Shown here one piece after another: positions 12,971 through 13,749 of a stretch of DNA of 13,749 nt. The position numbers and the translations under genes are program-made. Below the pieces are notes generated by a model that saw nothing but the letters and a program-made list of their open reading frames with translations, was not told the DNA's origin and did no database searches. Source of the stretch: Bacteroidales bacterium UBA4621 (GTDB lineage: Bacteria; Bacteroidota; Bacteroidia; Bacteroidales; Paludibacteraceae); the NCBI GenBank assembly GCA_002387325.1, contig DGIN01000061.1:20103-33851 (forward strand). Direction: 5' to 3'. Position 1 is the first letter of the stretch, and every line of letters starts with the position of its first letter.

Positions 12971-13686
12971 TTCTTTTGCAGTGTTTCCACATAAAGTATA
13001 TCATTCTCCACTCTGAACGATACCGACCATCCGGCATAATCAAGATGATAAATCCGCTCAGGGTCGTGCTGGTAGGCAGGACGCGGGTCTTGTGCGAGTA
13101 TCTCCTGCAGTGCCTGCCACGGGCAGCCTTGTTGTTCGGCGGCACAGAGCATCTCGGGTTTTATCTCCGGTTGCAGACGGTAGTTGCGTGCCGCTTCGCC
13201 AAAGCCGTTACGGGCATCCGGGTGGGAATCGGAATAAGAAAGATAAGGTTTGATGTCGTAAACGGGGGTGCCGTCTAACAGATCCGCCCCGCTGACTACC
13301 AGTACTCTCCCGTATTGTGCGGTATCTTCTATGCGCAAAAGACGCACACTGCTCAGCCCCAACGCATTTGGTCGGAAAGGCGAGCGTGTGGCAAAGACTC
13401 CCATACGGGAGTTTCCCCCCAAGCGCGGCGGACGCACGGTAGGCGACCAGACGGGCGTACCGCCCTTTTCCGTTGCGCATTGTGCATTATGCATTACGCA
13501 TTGGCTAAAGCCCCATATCAGCCACAGGTGCGAATAGCCCTCTATGCCACGCAAGGCTTCCCGCACGCGATAGGCAGGTTCAAAAACGATACGGGTCTCA
13601 ATGCACGATTCTTCGCGGGACTGGCGCGGGATACCGAATTTGTCTGTAAAGCCATTGCGGGCAATGGCAACAGGTGTGATGTTCAT
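12961..13686 (-). CDS. trmO: tRNA (t6A37-N6)-methyltransferase TrmO
   Basis: TrmO uses SAM to methylate N6 of threonylcarbamoyl-A37 (t6A to m6t6A) in threonine tRNA that reads ACY codons. The protein is 241 aa. The family beta-barrel shows GIPRQS (18-23), LRGIEGYSHLWLIWGF (45-60), WSPTVRPPRLGGN (80-92), VFATRSPFRPNALGLS (97-112) and the late DPRPAYQHDPERIYHL. Residues 61-78 contain a low-complexity loop including CVMHNAQC from a heptanucleotide array. In E. coli TrmO, as I recall it, this loop is only a few residues. The array keeps the frame, so the gene appears functional. The gene is a single transcription unit. Its C-terminus is encoded by the terminator stem, and 11-bp repeats lie about 45 nt upstream of its start. 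Confidence 0.94.
   Translation of the reverse strand: MNITPVAIARNGFTDKFGIPRQSREESCIETRIVFEPAYRVREALRGIEGYSHLWLIWGFSQCVMHNAQCATEKGGTPVWSPTVRPPRLGGNSRMGVFATRSPFRPNALGLSSVRLLRIEDTAQYGRVLVVSGADLLDGTPVYDIKPYLSYSDSHPDARNGFGEAARNYRLQPEIKPEMLCAAEQQGCPWQALQEILAQDPRPAYQHDPERIYHLDYAGWSVSFRVENDILYVETLQKKKD
13475..13502. repeat. degenerate heptanucleotide array inside trmO
   Basis: Four 7-bp units on the plus strand (GCGCATT, GTGCATT, ATGCATT, ACGCATT) share the core GCATT, i.e. AATGCNN on the coding strand. In the trmO frame the array encodes QCVMHNAQCA. It has the same unit length and core as the array at 9529-9559 but is more diverged. Confidence 0.88.
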
Positions 13687-13731
13687 AATATACCTATTTA
13701 TCTTGTTATTTATAGCACATCCACAGGGGAA
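13687..13731. other. AT-rich leader region upstream of trmO
   Basis: About 45 AT-rich bases lie between the trmO ATG and the edge repeat. On the minus strand I found no TAnnTTTG element with a matching TTTG. The trmO promoter is therefore either atypical or lies beyond the right edge. Confidence 0.4.
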
Positions 13732-13749
13732 TAACCCGTTAATAACCCG
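13732..13749. repeat. 11-bp tandem repeat at right edge
   Basis: One full ACCCGTTAATA and a partial copy on each side end exactly at the last base, in the same orientation as the left-edge array. The array is probably cut by the window end. It lies upstream of trmO, about 45 nt from its start codon. Confidence 0.82.

Noticed and set aside
1..13749. Circular plasmid or phage genome, suggested by matching end sequences.
   Set aside because: The content is chromosomal housekeeping with no replication, mobilisation or structural genes. The shared ends are a short tandem repeat more likely dispersed in the genome.

Overview
The window looks like a chromosomal segment from a member of the Bacteroidales (Bacteroidota). 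Three things support this. Promoters fit the Bacteroidetes sigma-ABfr consensus (TTTG, about 20 nt, TAnnTTTG). Most genes lack Shine-Dalgarno sequences. Several proteins belong to families I know mainly from this phylum: a DUF5063 protein, a GT3-type glycogen synthase, a PKD lipoprotein and a parvulin-like lipoprotein. Base composition is moderate (roughly half GC by eye) and looks even across the window. I see no tRNA, rRNA, CRISPR array, phage, integrase or transposase. I cannot name the genus.

Layout. Positions 113-2851 (minus) form a four-gene operon read leftwards: secreted coiled-coil protein, upp (uracil salvage), a VanZ-family membrane protein, and dprA (ssDNA loading in transformation). 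Positions 2852-2953 are a divergent promoter region with striking mirror symmetry. Positions 2954-5584 (plus) hold a DUF5063 gene, a DEDDy 3'-5' exonuclease and an exported alkaline phosphatase. After a 117-nt gap containing an 11-bp direct repeat, 5702-9819 (plus) form a second tight cluster: pRiA4b ORF-3-like protein, miaA, PKD lipoprotein and glycogen synthase. This cluster meets recX-prmC (minus, 9816-11064) stop codon to stop codon. Divergent from prmC is ribD with a parvulin-like lipoprotein (plus, 11087-12950). That pair converges on trmO (minus, 12961-13686) through a bidirectional terminator hairpin that contains both stop codons.

The genes are mostly housekeeping: nucleotide salvage, tRNA A37 modification (miaA, trmO), release-factor methylation (prmC), riboflavin synthesis (ribD), glycogen storage, and DNA uptake and recombination control (dprA, recX). 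Gene packing is extreme. Almost every same-strand junction overlaps, from 1 to 56 nt, and no gap exceeds about 120 nt, so no stretch over 300 bases lacks a gene.

The unusual content is in small repeats and junctions rather than in a new multi-gene system. Three heptanucleotide tandem arrays lie in frame inside coding sequences, two in the glycogen synthase gene and one in trmO. Two of them encode the same MHNAQC peptide in unrelated enzymes. An 11-bp tandem repeat built from a small palindrome sits at both window edges in the same orientation, which suggests a dispersed repeat that broke the assembly. Other points are a face-to-face promoter palindrome and a terminator stem that forces the same two C-terminal residues on both convergent proteins. 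I found no convincing new defence or mobile system.
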